Shown: positions 21,656-33,318, counted from the first letter of the stretch. The stretch is 64,000 nt of DNA from Gallionellales bacterium GWA2_60_18 (GCA_001801105.1 MGWS01000022.1:1-64000); one strand, 5' to 3'. Program-made: numbers and translations. Notes: generated from the letters alone by a model not told the origin.

Positions 21656-21952
21656 ATGCAATCGTTCTGCCATTGGGAAGGCGACACTCTGGTGCTGAAC
21701 ATCCTCGGCCGGCCGCGCGCGAAGAAGACCAAAATCGGCAAAGTCATCGGCAAGCAGCTGGAGGTGCATGTCGCGGAGCATCCGGTGCGCGGGAAAGCGA
21801 CAGCGCACCTGGTGAGATTTCTGGCGGAGGAGTTTCAGGTGCCCGAGAGTTCGATCACTGTGGTGTTCGGGGTGTACAACGTCAACAAGCAGTTGCGTAT
21901 CGCCGCGCCAAAGCAGCTGCCTTCCATGATCCCGCCATCCGGCGGCGCATAA
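21656..21952 (+). CDS. DUF167 / YggU-family protein
   Basis: A 98-residue protein of the DUF167 family (YggU fold). The region KVIGKQLEVHVAEHPVRGKA and FLAEEFQVPESSITVV match the usual VxAxPxxGKAN and GxxSRxKxV motifs loosely. CAGGAGT lies before the ATG at 21656. The divergent porin starts about 105 bases upstream. Function is unknown. Confidence 0.8.
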   Translation: MQSFCHWEGDTLVLNILGRPRAKKTKIGKVIGKQLEVHVAEHPVRGKATAHLVRFLAEEFQVPESSITVVFGVYNVNKQLRIAAPKQLPSMIPPSGGA

Positions 21953-22033
21953 GCAATATCCGGTATCGCCTGCATCGTTCCGCCGTGCTATCTTTCCGGT
22001 GCAGTCCCCGGAAAATCCGTCGCGGAGGTCGGA

Positions 22034-22570
22034 ATGGCGAAGAAATCCTTTCCTTTATCCAAGGTATACAGCTTGCTCGAACCGGGGCCGGTGGTGCTGG
22101 TCACTACGGCGCGCAAGGGGCACGCCAATGTGATGACCATGACGTGGCACACCATGATGGAGTTCGAGCCGCCGCTGGTGGGTTGCGTGATCAGCGGCAA
22201 CAACTACAGCTTCGCCGCGCTGGTGGCGACGAAGGAATGCGTCATCAACATCCCGACGGCGGACATGGTGCGGACGGTGGTGAAAGTCGGCAGCATCACC
22301 GGCGCCAGGCTGGACAAGTTCGCGACCTGCGGCCTGACGCCGCTGCCCGCCGCGCAGGTGAAGGCGCCGCTGATAGACGAGTGCTACGCCAATCTTGAAT
22401 GCCGGGTGGTCGATAGCCGGCTGGTGAACAAATACAACTTCTTCGTGCTGGAGGTGGTCAAGGCGTGGATCGACCCGGCCAAGAAAGACCCACGCACGCT
22501 GCATCATCGCGGTCGCGGCCGGTTCGCGATCGACGGCGAAACGATCAAGCTGCCGTTCAACAAGAAGTAG
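22034..22570 (+). CDS. Flavin reductase-like FMN-binding protein
   Basis: A 178-residue flavin-reductase-fold protein. GPVVLVTTARKGHANVMTMTWHTMMEFEPP is the FMN-binding entry (split motif) and YSFAALVATKECVINIP the central strand pair. Family members reduce FMN or FAD or act in larger oxygenase systems. It ends 5 bases before the sorbosone-dehydrogenase-like gene, suggesting a two-gene unit. The donor and acceptor are unknown. Confidence 0.85.
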   Translation: MAKKSFPLSKVYSLLEPGPVVLVTTARKGHANVMTMTWHTMMEFEPPLVGCVISGNNYSFAALVATKECVINIPTADMVRTVVKVGSITGARLDKFATCGLTPLPAAQVKAPLIDECYANLECRVVDSRLVNKYNFFVLEVVKAWIDPAKKDPRTLHHRGRGRFAIDGETIKLPFNKK

Positions 22571-22575
22571 CGGCC

Positions 22576-23670
22576 ATGAGTTCCCGGATCATTCGCGCCG
22601 TTGCCTGCATCCTGCTGAGCGCCAGCATGGACGCCCTCTGCCGCGAGCTGCCGCTGGATACCATCAAGCTGCCGCCCGGCTTCAGGATCAGCCTGTATGC
22701 CGAGGTGCCGGGTGCGCGCTCGATGGCGCTGGGGCCGGACGGCACGCTATACGTCGGCACGCGCGGCGACAAGGTGTATGCCGTGCGCAACGACGGCAAG
22801 CGCGCGGGCGAGGTCGTCACTGTCGCCTCCGGGCTCGACACGCCGAACGGCGTGGCGTTCCGCGACGGCGCGCTGTACGTGGCGGAGATCAGCCGCATCC
22901 TGCGTTTCGACGGCATCGGCCCGCGCTTGCGCAATCCGCCCAAACCGGTGGTGGTGAACGATCGCTTTCCCACCGATACGCACCACGGCTGGAAATTCAT
23001 CCGCTTCGGCCCGGACGGTCTGCTGTATGTGCCGGTGGGCGCGCCGTGCAACATCTGCGAACCAGACCCCGCGCGCTATGCCGCGATCTTCCGCATGAAG
23101 CCGGACGGCACGGCGCTCGAACAGTACGCGCGCGGCGTGCGCAACACCGTGGGTTTCGACTGGGATCCCGACACCAATGAGCTGTGGTTCACCGACAACG
23201 GGCGCGACTGGCTGGGCAACAACGTGCCGCCGGACGAGCTGAACCACGCGCCGCGTCCCGGCATGCATTTCGGTTATCCCTATTGCCACGGCAAGGCGCT
23301 CGCCGACGACGAATTCGGTAGCAAGCGCGCCTGCGGCGAACTCACCCCGGCCGCGCTGGAACTCGGCCCGCATGTGGCGTCGCTGGGGATGTGCTTCTAC
23401 ACCGGCAGGATGTTCCCGGAAAGTTACCACAAGCAGATATTCATCGCCGAACACGGCTCATGGAACCGTCTGCCGCCCATCGGCTACCGCATCACGCTGG
23501 TGCGCCTGGACAACGGCAAGGCGGCGAGCTACGAGGTGTTCGCGCAAGGCTGGCTGCGCGGACTGACGGCGTGGGGCCGCCCGGTGGATGTGCAGGAGAT
23601 GCCGGACGGCGCATTGCTGGTGTCGGACGACAAGGCGGGCGTGATCTACCGCATCGGCTACGGAGAATGA
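22576..23670 (+). CDS. Sorbosone-dehydrogenase-like beta-propeller oxidoreductase
   Basis: A 364-residue protein with the PQQ-type glucose/sorbosone dehydrogenase propeller fold. Repeated blades include LGPDGTLYVGTRGDKVYAV, FRDGALYVAEISRILRF, DRFPTDTHHGWKFIRFGPDG and WDPDTNELWFTDNGRDWLGNN. A weak signal peptide covers about the first 20 residues, so the protein is probably periplasmic. Cys pair CNIC lies in VGAPCNICEPD. No PQQ biosynthesis gene is nearby, and the substrate is unknown. Confidence 0.82.
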   Translation: MSSRIIRAVACILLSASMDALCRELPLDTIKLPPGFRISLYAEVPGARSMALGPDGTLYVGTRGDKVYAVRNDGKRAGEVVTVASGLDTPNGVAFRDGALYVAEISRILRFDGIGPRLRNPPKPVVVNDRFPTDTHHGWKFIRFGPDGLLYVPVGAPCNICEPDPARYAAIFRMKPDGTALEQYARGVRNTVGFDWDPDTNELWFTDNGRDWLGNNVPPDELNHAPRPGMHFGYPYCHGKALADDEFGSKRACGELTPAALELGPHVASLGMCFYTGRMFPESYHKQIFIAEHGSWNRLPPIGYRITLVRLDNGKAASYEVFAQGWLRGLTAWGRPVDVQEMPDGALLVSDDKAGVIYRIGYGE

Positions 23671-23692
23671 GTTGCCCCGAAAACTGCAAATC

Positions 23693-23816
23693 GTCCACGA
23701 AAGGCACGTAGCGGGGTAAGCAGTCATTTCGCCGCAAGGCGAAAGCTCGCAAAATCACGAAACTAACTGTAGTGCCCATTCGGGTCTTTTCGTGTTCTTT
23801 CGAGCCTTTCGTGGAC
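23693..23816. repeat. Intergenic inverted repeat (GTCCACGAAAGGC ends)
   Basis: The 166-base gap between the propeller gene and ppx carries a 124-base element. Its ends are a perfect 13-base inverted repeat, GTCCACGAAAGGC and GCCTTTCGTGGAC. Inside is a GCAA-tetraloop hairpin TTCGCC-GCAA-GGCGAA. No ORF lies within. It could fold as RNA and separate two convergent transcripts, but the same look is common in dispersed repeats. Confidence 0.75.
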
Positions 23817-23836
23817 AATAGCTTTTCCCAAGGTGG

Positions 23837-25312
23837 CTACTCCGCCACCACCTGCATGCTCAGCCCCAGCGTCTTCCACTGCTTCACATCTTCCTGCAGC
23901 GCGGTCTCGGTCAGCGGGCTCTGCGCCAGCCAGTCCGCGTCGAGCATGAGGTGGAACTTGGTGCCGCTGAAGTGTCCGTGCACCGGCGGCATGCGCGGGT
24001 CGCTGCGGTTGCGGCAGAACAGCACGGCGAGGCGCAGGGCCATCGCCAGCGCGCGGTTTTCGATATCGTTCAGTTGGCCTTGCAACTTGTCGAGGTTGCC
24101 GCGTTGTGCCAGCGCCAGCAAGCTCAGGCGCGCCTGATCCTTTTTCGAGAAGCCCGGCATGTCGGCGTTGGCGAGGATGTAGGCGGTGTGCTTGTGGTAG
24201 CCGCTGTGCGCCACGCTGATGCCGATCTCGTGCAGGCGCGCCGCCCAGTCGAGGGTGCGCAGCGCGGCCTCGTCGCACTCCGCGCCGAGGAACTGTTGCG
24301 CGAACACCTGCGCCAGACGTGTCACGCGCGAGGCTTGCGCGGCATCGACGCGGTAACGTTGCATGAGCTGGCGCACGGTGACCTCGCGCATGTCGTTGTC
24401 ATGGAAGCGTCCCAGCAGGTCGTACAGCACGCCTTCGCGCAGCGCGCCGAGCGCGGCATCCATGCGTGCTATGCCCAGTTCGCAGAACACCGCGTACATG
24501 ATGGCGAAGCCGCCTGCCAGCACCGGGGTGCGATCCGGGCGCAGGCCGGGCAGGTCGAGTTTGCGCACATCGCCGATCCGGATCAGGTCGGCGCGCAATC
24601 GTTCGAGGCCGTCGCGGGTGATGCCGCTCTTGCTGTAGCCGTTCAGTTCCAGAATCTCGCACAGCACCCGGGCGGTGCCGGACGAGCCGAAGGCGATCTG
24701 CCACCGTCCATTGAAGCTCGCCGCGATGGCCTGTACTTCGCTGCGCGCCGCCAGTTCCGCCTGCTTGAGGTTCTGTTTGGTGATCGCGCCGTCCGGGAAG
24801 AAGCGGTTGCTGAAGCTGACGCAGCCCATATACAGGCTTTCCAGTTGCAGCGGGATGAGGCCGTTGCCGATGATGAATTCGGTGGAACCCCCGCCGATGT
24901 CGACGACCAGGCGGTTGGCGTCGGACGGCGGCAAGCCGTGCGCCACGCCGAGGTAGATCAGGCGCGCTTCTTCCGCGCCGGCGATGACTTCGATGGGGCA
25001 GCCCAGCGCATGTTCGGCCTGTGGCAGGAAGTCTGCGGCGTTCCTGGCTACGCGCAGCGCGTTGGTGCCGACGGCGCGCACCGCTTCGCGCGGCAGGTCG
25101 CGCAGGCGTTCGGCAAAGCGTTCCAGCGCGGCGAGCGCGCACTGTTGTACGGCGGCATCGAGGTATCGGTCGGAAGTGAGCCCGGCGGCGAGACGCACCG
25201 GTTCGCGCAGCCCGTCCAGCAGGTAGAGCTGGTCGCCTTCCACCCGCGCGATCTGTAACCGGAAGCTGTTCGAGCCCAGGTCTACGGCGGCGAGTATAGG
25301 TTGATGTTGCAT
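23837..25312 (-). CDS. ppx: Ppx/GppA exopolyphosphatase
   Basis: A 491-residue ASKHA-fold phosphatase that removes terminal phosphate from polyphosphate or pppGpp. VDLGSNSFRLQIARV and VVDIGGGSTEFIIGNG are the two nucleotide/phosphate-binding loops; AGAEEARLIYLGVAH is also typical. A C-terminal HD-like domain is present (RLHEIGISVAHSGYHKHTAYIL). It lies next to phoU in a phosphate context; which substrate dominates is not visible. Confidence 0.93.
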   Translation of the reverse strand: MQHQPILAAVDLGSNSFRLQIARVEGDQLYLLDGLREPVRLAAGLTSDRYLDAAVQQCALAALERFAERLRDLPREAVRAVGTNALRVARNAADFLPQAEHALGCPIEVIAGAEEARLIYLGVAHGLPPSDANRLVVDIGGGSTEFIIGNGLIPLQLESLYMGCVSFSNRFFPDGAITKQNLKQAELAARSEVQAIAASFNGRWQIAFGSSGTARVLCEILELNGYSKSGITRDGLERLRADLIRIGDVRKLDLPGLRPDRTPVLAGGFAIMYAVFCELGIARMDAALGALREGVLYDLLGRFHDNDMREVTVRQLMQRYRVDAAQASRVTRLAQVFAQQFLGAECDEAALRTLDWAARLHEIGISVAHSGYHKHTAYILANADMPGFSKKDQARLSLLALAQRGNLDKLQGQLNDIENRALAMALRLAVLFCRNRSDPRMPPVHGHFSGTKFHLMLDADWLAQSPLTETALQEDVKQWKTLGLSMQVVAE

Positions 25313-25320
25313 GAGGGCTG

Positions 25321-25405
25321 GTGAGTGGTGAGCAGAGAGTGGGAGTGGGATTTCACTTACTACTTAGGCGCAACGCGCCGATCCACTCCCCACTTCCCAT
25401 TAATC
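25321..25405. repeat. Intergenic imperfect inverted repeat between phoU and ppx
   Basis: The gap of 95 bases contains GTGGTGAGCAGAGAGTGGGAGTGGG on one side and ATCCACTCCCCACTTCCC on the other, an imperfect inverted repeat. No ORF or clear terminator U-run is seen. It looks like one more member of the dispersed repeats in this genome. Confidence 0.55.
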
Positions 25406-25407
25406 CT

Positions 25408-26115
25408 TTACAGCTGGATCTCCCGCTCGATCTCGTCCACGGTGACATGGCGCACGTCGCGTCCTTTGACCATGTAGATGACGTATTCGGACATGTTCTT
25501 GGCATGGTCGCCGATGCGTTCGATGGCTTTCGCCACGAACAGTATCTCCAGCGAGGTGGAGATGGTGCGCGGGTCTTCCATCATGAACGTGATCAGGTAA
25601 CGCATGATGGCGCGGAACTCTTCGTCCACTTGGTCGTCCTTGCGCACCACCTGTGCTGCGGCCACCACATCCAGCCGCGCGAACGCGTCCAGCGACATGC
25701 GCAGCATCTCCAGCGCCAGGTCGGCGGCATGTTTGATCTCGTGGTAGCGCGGCAGGTTGAGCGCGCTTTTCTGCGACAGCAGCTTGGCCATGCGCGCGAT
25801 CTTTTCGGCCTCGTCGCCGATGCGTTCCAGGTCGGTGATGGTCTTGACCACCGCCATCACCAGGCGCAGGTCGCCGGCGGTCGGCTGGCGGCGCGCGATC
25901 ACTTGGCTGCACGCCTCGTCGATCTTCACCTCCATGGCATTGACGCGGTGGTCGTCCTCGATCACCCGCGTCATCAGCGCCACGTCGCCGTTCACCAGCG
26001 ATTCCACGGCATGTTTGATCTGGCTTTCCACCAGCCCGCCCATTTGCAGCACGTTGGCGCGGATGGCCTCGAGCTCGGCATCGAACTGGCGGGAAGTATG
26101 GTCATTGATGGGCAT
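25408..26115 (-). CDS. phoU: Phosphate-transport regulator PhoU
   Basis: A 235-residue all-helical protein with two PhoU repeats; the metal-binding motifs are ERIGDEAEKIARM and ERIGDHAKNMSEY. PhoU restrains PhoR and the Pst transporter when phosphate is ample. No pst or phoBR gene is in the window. It sits between rpiA and ppx on the same strand. Confidence 0.95.
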   Translation of the reverse strand: MPINDHTSRQFDAELEAIRANVLQMGGLVESQIKHAVESLVNGDVALMTRVIEDDHRVNAMEVKIDEACSQVIARRQPTAGDLRLVMAVVKTITDLERIGDEAEKIARMAKLLSQKSALNLPRYHEIKHAADLALEMLRMSLDAFARLDVVAAAQVVRKDDQVDEEFRAIMRYLITFMMEDPRTISTSLEILFVAKAIERIGDHAKNMSEYVIYMVKGRDVRHVTVDEIEREIQL

Positions 26116-26190
26116 GGTGTTACTCCTTAAAACTTGCAGTGTAAGCGGCGAATATGAATGTTGGATGACAGGAGCCTATCCCTCCGGCGT

Positions 26191-26850
26191 TCATGCCGTC
26201 ATCGTCCTGACCCCCTCCGGGGTGCCGAGCAGCAGCACATCGGCGGCACGGCGCGCGAACAGGCCGTTGGTCACCACACCGGCCAATTGGTTCAATATGC
26301 TTTCCAGCTCCACCGGATTCATGATCTGCAAGTTATGCACGTCGAGGATGACGTTGCCGTTGTCGGTGGTGAAACCCTCGCGCAGCTTGGGCTGTCCGCC
26401 CAGCTTCACCAGTTCGCGCGCGATGTAGCTGCGCGCCATCGGGATCACCTCGACCGGCAGCGGGAATTTGCCCAGTACGTCCACCAGCTTGCTGGCGTCG
26501 CACACGCAGATGAATTTCCTGCTGGCCGCCGCGACGATCTTCTCGCGCGTTAGCGCGCCGCCGCCGCCCTTGATCATGTGCAGGTGGCGCGTGATCTCGT
26601 CCGCGCCGTCCACATACACCGGCAGGTCGCCCGCATCGTTCAGCGACAACACTTCGATGCCGTGTCCCCGCAAACGTTGCGCCGAGGACTCCGAACTGGC
26701 GACCGCGCCGCGTATCCTGTGCTTGATCGCGGCCAGTTCGTCGATGAAAAAGTTGGCGGTGGAGCCGGTGCCCACGCCGACGATGCAATCGGTCGGCACG
26801 TACTCGATCGCAGCTTTGGCGACTGCACGCTTTAAATCATCCTGGCTCAT
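26191..26850 (-). CDS. rpiA: Ribose-5-phosphate isomerase A
   Basis: A 219-residue isomerase of ribose-5-phosphate and ribulose-5-phosphate; in an autotroph it also serves the Calvin cycle, supplying the substrate for phosphoribulokinase. [22 protein letters not shown] and [14 protein letters not shown] carry the substrate and catalytic residues. Two adjacent ATGs exist; the second (26850) matches the E. coli MTQDELKKAV start and length. Confidence 0.96.
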   Translation of the reverse strand: MSQDDLKRAVAKAAIEYVPTDCIVGVGTGSTANFFIDELAAIKHRIRGAVASSESSAQRLRGHGIEVLSLNDAGDLPVYVDGADEITRHLHMIKGGGGALTREKIVAAASRKFICVCDASKLVDVLGKFPLPVEVIPMARSYIARELVKLGGQPKLREGFTTDNGNVILDVHNLQIMNPVELESILNQLAGVVTNGLFARRAADVLLLGTPEGVRTMTA

Positions 26851-26952
26851 CATTTGCTCTTGCTCGCTTCCGGTATTGCCTGTTGTTGGCCGCAATTATT
26901 GCACGCGAAGCAGACTTTAGGGAGAACCGGTAGTGGCGCTGATCGCGTGCGG

Positions 26953-28599
26953 TTACAGTTGCTGCCCGTGTTCGCGCGTGGCGTGGAATTGCACCTTGGG
27001 CCAGCGTTCCTGCGCCAGGCGCAGGTTGACGCCGGTGTCAGCGAGATAGGCGTAGTTGCCGTCCACGTCCTTCGCCAGTCGGCCCTGGTTGGCCTTGATG
27101 AACTCGTTGAGGTGGTTGGCGTCCGGGCAGGTCACCCAGCGCGCCGTATGGATGCCGGCGCGCTCGAACACCGCGTCCACACCGTATTCCGCCTTGAGGC
27201 GATGTTCGACCACTTCGAACTGCAACTGGCCGACTGCGCCGATCAGCAGCGCGTTGTCCGCCAGCGGGGCGAACACCTGTACCGCGCCTTCCTCGCCGAG
27301 CTGGCGCAAGCCCTTCTCCAGTTGTTTGGCCTTCATCGGGTCGCGCAGGCGCGCGCGGCTGAACAGCTCAGGCGCAAAATAAGGGATGCCCTTGAAGGTT
27401 AGCGCCTCGCCCTCGGTGAGCACGTCGCCGATCTGCAACTGGCCGTGGTTGTGTACGCCGATGATGTCGCCCGCGTAAGCCTCGTCCATGCGCGTGCGCT
27501 CGTTGGCCATGAAAGTGACGGCGTTGGCCAGCTTCATCTCCTTGCCGCTGCGGCGGTGCTTCACCTTCATGCCCGAGCTGTAGCGGCCGGAACACACGCG
27601 CATGAAGGCGATGCGGTCGCGGTGGTTCGGATCCATGTTGGCCTGTATCTTGAACACGAAGCCGGTGAAGGCCGGCTCGGTCGGCTGCACCATGCGCTTG
27701 TCGGTCTCGCGCGGCAGCGGCGACGGCGCCCAGTCCACCAGCGCGCGCAGCACTTCGCGCACGCCGAAGTTGTTGATGCCGGAGCCGAAGAACACCGGGG
27801 TCTGCCGGCCCTTGAGGAATTCCTGCAGGTCGAACGACGCGCCCGCGCCCGTGACCAGCTCGGTCTCGTCGCGCATGGTCCGCATCTCGCTCGGACATTG
27901 CTCGGTCAGTTTTTCAATCTGCGCGCCCTGCAGCACCTCGACCTCTTGGCCGGCCTTTTCCTCGCCCGGCGTGAAGCGCAGCACCTCATCGTTCAGCAGG
28001 TGATACACGCCCTGGAAACGCTTGCCCATGCCGATCGGCCAGGTCACCGGCGCGCAGTGGATCTTCAGCACCGATTCGATCTCGTCCAGCACCTCCAGCG
28101 GTTCGCGCACCTCGCGGTCCATCTTGTTGATGAAGGTGATGATCGGCGTGTTGCGCAGGCGGCATACCTCGAGCAGCTTGATGGTCTGCGCCTCCACGCC
28201 CTTGGCCGCGTCGACCACCATCACCGCCGCATCCACTGCGGTCAGCACGCGGTAGGTGTCCTCGGAGAAGTCCTGGTGACCGGGAGTGTCGAGCAGGTTG
28301 ATGACGCAATCGTCGTAGGTGAACTGCATCACCGAGCTGGCCACCGAGATGCCGCGCTGCTTCTCGATCTCCAGCCAGTCCGAGGTCGCATGGCGACCGC
28401 TCTTGCGCGCCTTCACCGTGCCCGCCATCTGGATCGCGCCGCCGAACAGCAGCAGCTTCTCGGTCAGCGTGGTCTTGCCCGCGTCGGGGTGGGAGATGAT
28501 GGCGAAGGTGCGGCGGCGTTTGACCTCGCGCGCGATGATTTCATCCGTGGCGATGGCGCTTGCTGTTGCGTCCGTGCGGTCAGTGGAGAGGTCTGTCAT
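26953..28599 (-). CDS. prfC: Peptide chain release factor 3
   Basis: A 548-residue translational GTPase that recycles RF1 and RF2. G1 is [12 protein letters not shown]3 DTPGHQDF, G4 NKMDRE. The N-terminus has about 20 extra residues ([17 protein letters not shown]) before [13 protein letters not shown], slightly longer than the 529-residue E. coli protein. The upstream 300 bases hold tRNA-Phe and two hairpins. Confidence 0.96.
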   Translation of the reverse strand: MTDLSTDRTDATASAIATDEIIAREVKRRRTFAIISHPDAGKTTLTEKLLLFGGAIQMAGTVKARKSGRHATSDWLEIEKQRGISVASSVMQFTYDDCVINLLDTPGHQDFSEDTYRVLTAVDAAVMVVDAAKGVEAQTIKLLEVCRLRNTPIITFINKMDREVREPLEVLDEIESVLKIHCAPVTWPIGMGKRFQGVYHLLNDEVLRFTPGEEKAGQEVEVLQGAQIEKLTEQCPSEMRTMRDETELVTGAGASFDLQEFLKGRQTPVFFGSGINNFGVREVLRALVDWAPSPLPRETDKRMVQPTEPAFTGFVFKIQANMDPNHRDRIAFMRVCSGRYSSGMKVKHRRSGKEMKLANAVTFMANERTRMDEAYAGDIIGVHNHGQLQIGDVLTEGEALTFKGIPYFAPELFSRARLRDPMKAKQLEKGLRQLGEEGAVQVFAPLADNALLIGAVGQLQFEVVEHRLKAEYGVDAVFERAGIHTARWVTCPDANHLNEFIKANQGRLAKDVDGNYAYLADTGVNLRLAQERWPKVQFHATREHGQQL

Positions 28600-28617
28600 G
28601 GATGCACCGAAAAAGAC

Positions 28618-28643
28618 AAATGCCCGAACGGATCGGGCATTTT
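28618..28643 (-). terminator. Hairpin terminator downstream of tRNA-Phe
   Basis: TGCCCGA and TCGGGCA form a 7-bp stem with flanking A and T runs that could serve either direction. On the minus strand it lies about 65 bases after the tRNA-Phe 3' end and before prfC, with a broken T-run after it. Confidence 0.65.
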
Positions 28644-28706
28644 CAACACGCGAAATTTTAATCAGAAACCACCTGATTAATTTTGCGTGCTATCGCACGC
28701 GAAATC

Positions 28707-28782
28707 TGGTGGCTCGGGGCGGAATCGAACCACCGACACGCGGATTTTCAATCCGCTGCTCTACCAACTGAGCTACCGAGCC
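28707..28782 (-). tRNA. tRNA-Phe (GAA)
   Basis: A 76-nt cloverleaf with an encoded CCA end. Acceptor arms GGCTCGG and CCGAGCC pair, the D-arm is GCTCAGTTGGTAGAGC, the anticodon loop TTGAAAA gives GAA (28749-28747), and the T-arm is GGTGGTTCGATTCCGCC. It reads toward prfC and lies between groEL and prfC. Confidence 0.97.
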
Positions 28783-28880
28783 AAACTGTTGCTTTGTCGC
28801 GATCCGGGCTGCTTGGCCATTCATTCATGGCGCAGTGGCCGACTCGCGAAGGCGCGCATTATACCGGTCTGCCGCCAAAT

Positions 28881-28908
28881 GACAAACCCCGCCGGAGCGG
28901 GGTTTGTC
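28881..28908 (-). terminator. Terminator after groEL
   Basis: A perfect 12-bp stem GACAAACCCCGC / GCGGGGTTTGTC with a 4-base loop lies 22 bases after the groEL stop. The T-run on the minus strand is short and broken. Confidence 0.75.
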
Positions 28909-28929
28909 GGTACTGCAATGAAGCGTGGG

Positions 28930-30903
<1,974 letters not shown>

Positions 30904-30931
30904 TCAGTGAGTTGAAAAAATGCGGAGGCGG

Positions 30932-30961
30932 AGTTTAGCACTCTCCGCCTGCGAGTGCCAA
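30932..30961 (-). promoter_or_regulatory. groES promoter overlapping CIRCE
   Basis: On the minus strand TTGGCA (-35) and TAAACT (-10) are 18 bases apart and overlap the CIRCE operator, so HrcA binding would block RNA polymerase. I see no sigma-32-like consensus as good as this. Confidence 0.65.
30935..30961. promoter_or_regulatory. CIRCE operator (HrcA-binding site)
   Basis: TTAGCACTC, nine bases, then GAGTGCCAA. This is the CIRCE inverted repeat with one mismatch from the consensus GAGTGCTAA arm. It indicates HrcA repression of groESL, as known for betaproteobacteria. hrcA itself is not in the window. Confidence 0.92.
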
Positions 30962-31002
30962 CAATTGGGGTGGTGCCGGGGATTTCAAGGGGCGGGGAGC
31001 CC

Positions 31003-32259
31003 CTATTTTGCGGGAGGGGGCAGGGCGACCTTGTTGTCGGTGCTGAACTGGTAATCGTGGAAGATGTGTTCCGCCGACAGTACCTGGTAGCTGCCGTCGG
31101 CCAGCTTGTGCGTGGTGTCCTTCAGCTTGTAGGTGTAGTGGCCGCAGGTCCACAGCTTGAAGTTGCGCATCTGTGTGCACAGACAGGTCTTGTCCATCAC
31201 CTTGAGCTTCCTGGCATCCGGGTGCAACGTCACTTCGCGGTTGTAGGAGTCGATGTAGGAGCAACGGCCATTGGCATCCAGGATGTAGCCGTAGGACTCG
31301 CAGCCCGGGCGGATGCCGGAACCGATCGCGGGGCTTCCCTTCAGCATGCGCATCGGATAGCCGGTCGGCGAGATGGCGTTGACTTCGATGTCGCTCTCGC
31401 CGGCCTTGAAATACTCCTGCTGCACGTCCTTCGGCAAGCCGCATTCGTCCGCCACAGTGAAGCGCGTCGCCACCTGCACGGCGGCGGAGCCTTCCTCAAG
31501 GAAGCCGACCGCGTCGCTGCCAGTGAAGATGCCCCCGGCGGGGATCACCGGGATGTCGAGTTTCTCGTCGCGCAGGAATTGCAGCACCTCGTTGGTGATG
31601 GTGCGCAGGTCGTACTTCATCCAGTCGTCCAGCCCGAAGCCGAGGTGTCCGCCCGCCAGCGGACCTTCCACCACCACGTAATCGGGCAGGCGACCGCTGC
31701 GCGCGTTCTTGCGCAGGAACAGTTGCAGCGCGCGCAGGCTGGAGACGATGATGCCCAGTTTGGCGTCGCGGAAGCGCGGGTGATCCTCGATCATCGCGAA
31801 CGAGCCCAGATGCAGGCCGGCCGCCAGCGTGATGCCATCGATGCCCGCGTCCAGCGCGCTGCGCAGGCGCACCGTCAGCGTCTCGCGCGGCGCGTTCATG
31901 GTGAGCTTTTCCATGCAGTTGATGAACACCATGCCGGAGCCCTGCTTGGCTTCCATGGTCTTGCCCACATGCAGCCGGGTGGATTCGGCGATGTGGCCGA
32001 GGTCGAACTTCACTGCGGCCTTGTTGGCGTTCTCGATGTTGTATTTGTATTGCTGGAGCTTGGTCTTGACGAAGTCGGTGTCGTAGCGGCGGTCCGACAC
32101 GGTGGGCAGCATGGCGTCGGAGATGTGGCCGATGCCGCCCAGTCGCGCCGCCTCGAGAGCCAGTTCGGCGGTGGAGATGTCCACGCCCATGCCGCCGATC
32201 ATGATCGGCACCAGTTCGCGCCCGCCCAGGCGCAGGCGGAAGTCATCCACACGTTTCAT
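31003..32259 (-). CDS. Nitronate monooxygenase-family protein with Cys-rich tail
   Basis: A 418-residue FMN TIM-barrel protein of the nitronate monooxygenase (2-nitropropane dioxygenase) family. [27 protein letters not shown] and [16 protein letters not shown] are the flavin and phosphate loops. Beyond the usual barrel it has a C-terminal ~100-residue tail with five cysteines ([28 protein letters not shown]), which may bind a metal or cluster. ATG at 32259 gives [13 protein letters not shown]. The substrate is unknown, and the extension sets it apart from standard members. Confidence 0.82.
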   Translation of the reverse strand: MKRVDDFRLRLGGRELVPIMIGGMGVDISTAELALEAARLGGIGHISDAMLPTVSDRRYDTDFVKTKLQQYKYNIENANKAAVKFDLGHIAESTRLHVGKTMEAKQGSGMVFINCMEKLTMNAPRETLTVRLRSALDAGIDGITLAAGLHLGSFAMIEDHPRFRDAKLGIIVSSLRALQLFLRKNARSGRLPDYVVVEGPLAGGHLGFGLDDWMKYDLRTITNEVLQFLRDEKLDIPVIPAGGIFTGSDAVGFLEEGSAAVQVATRFTVADECGLPKDVQQEYFKAGESDIEVNAISPTGYPMRMLKGSPAIGSGIRPGCESYGYILDANGRCSYIDSYNREVTLHPDARKLKVMDKTCLCTQMRNFKLWTCGHYTYKLKDTTHKLADGSYQVLSAEHIFHDYQFSTDNKVALPPPAK

Positions 32260-32368
32260 TACAGTTTCTTTCTGACGGCAAAAATCAAGGTGCGAAGGAT
32301 GCCACAGATGGGGTAATCCGGAAAGCAAAGCCGGTCCAATCGCAAGGATATTTCCGGCAATCCGCCGC

Positions 32369-33271
32369 TCAGCCTTTCTCCAGCAGGTCATGCAGCGCTT
32401 CCGCCAGATGCGGGAAGGCGAAACGCTGACGCAGTGCCAGCATTTTTTTTGGCAGCGCGCGCTGGCCTTCCAACATCAGGCTGGCGCGTTCGCCCATGCC
32501 CAGTTTCAGCAGCGCTGCGGGCGCGGCGAACAGCGCAGGGCGGTGCAGCACGGCGGCCAGCGTTGCGGTGAATTCGGCGTTGGTGACCGGATGCGGCGCG
32601 GCCATGTTGTAGGGGCCGGAGGTCTGGGTGTCGCGCAACAGCCTGAGCACCATCGCCACGTAATCCTGCATGTGTATCCAGCTCATCCACTGCCTGCCGT
32701 CGCCCAGCCGCGCGCCCAGTCCCAGCCTGAACGCCGGCAGCATCTTGCCGAGCAGGCCGCCGTCGTTGCTCAGTACCGGCGAGGTGCGCAACAGGCAAAC
32801 GCGCACGCCGCAATTCTCCGCCGCGCGCGCCGCGTCTTCCCATGCCTTGCACAGTTCTGCGGCGAAACCCTCGCCGCTGCCGGCATCCTCGTCCAGCAGA
32901 GTATCGCCGCGATCACCGTAATAGCCCACCGCCGAGCCGCTCAACAGCACCGTAGGCTTGTGTTCTGCGGCGGCGATGTGCCGCACCAGCTCTTTGGTGA
33001 GCGTGACGCGGCTGTCCCACAACACCTGCTTGTAATGTGCCGACCAGCGCGCATCGACGATGGGTTCGCCGGCCAGGTTGATGACCGCGTCGAAAGCCAT
33101 GTCCGGATGCCATTCGGCAAGGCTGGCCAGCGCGCGCACCGCTGCGCCGCATTTTTTCGGCACGCTCTCCGGTTTGCGGCTCAATACCGTCAGTTCGTGG
33201 CCTTCCGCCAGCAGCGCCTTGCAAAGCTGCCGCCCGATCAGCCCGGTGCCGCCTGTGATGAGTATGTTCAT
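32369..33271 (-). CDS. TIGR01777-family NAD(P)-dependent epimerase
   Basis: A 300-residue extended SDR (YfcH/SDR39U1-like). ITGGTGLIGRQLC is the dinucleotide loop; AVINLAGEPIVDARW and SGSAVGYYGDRGD are typical of TIGR01777, and the C-terminal domain is DUF1731. The reaction is unknown. It is divergent from bioA, with starts about 50 bases apart. Confidence 0.9.
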   Translation of the reverse strand: MNILITGGTGLIGRQLCKALLAEGHELTVLSRKPESVPKKCGAAVRALASLAEWHPDMAFDAVINLAGEPIVDARWSAHYKQVLWDSRVTLTKELVRHIAAAEHKPTVLLSGSAVGYYGDRGDTLLDEDAGSGEGFAAELCKAWEDAARAAENCGVRVCLLRTSPVLSNDGGLLGKMLPAFRLGLGARLGDGRQWMSWIHMQDYVAMVLRLLRDTQTSGPYNMAAPHPVTNAEFTATLAAVLHRPALFAAPAALLKLGMGERASLMLEGQRALPKKMLALRQRFAFPHLAEALHDLLEKG

Positions 33272-33318
33272 GACTTCCTCCGCTCAATATTGGCCTGCCG
33301 GCAGCGCAGAAACCCATT

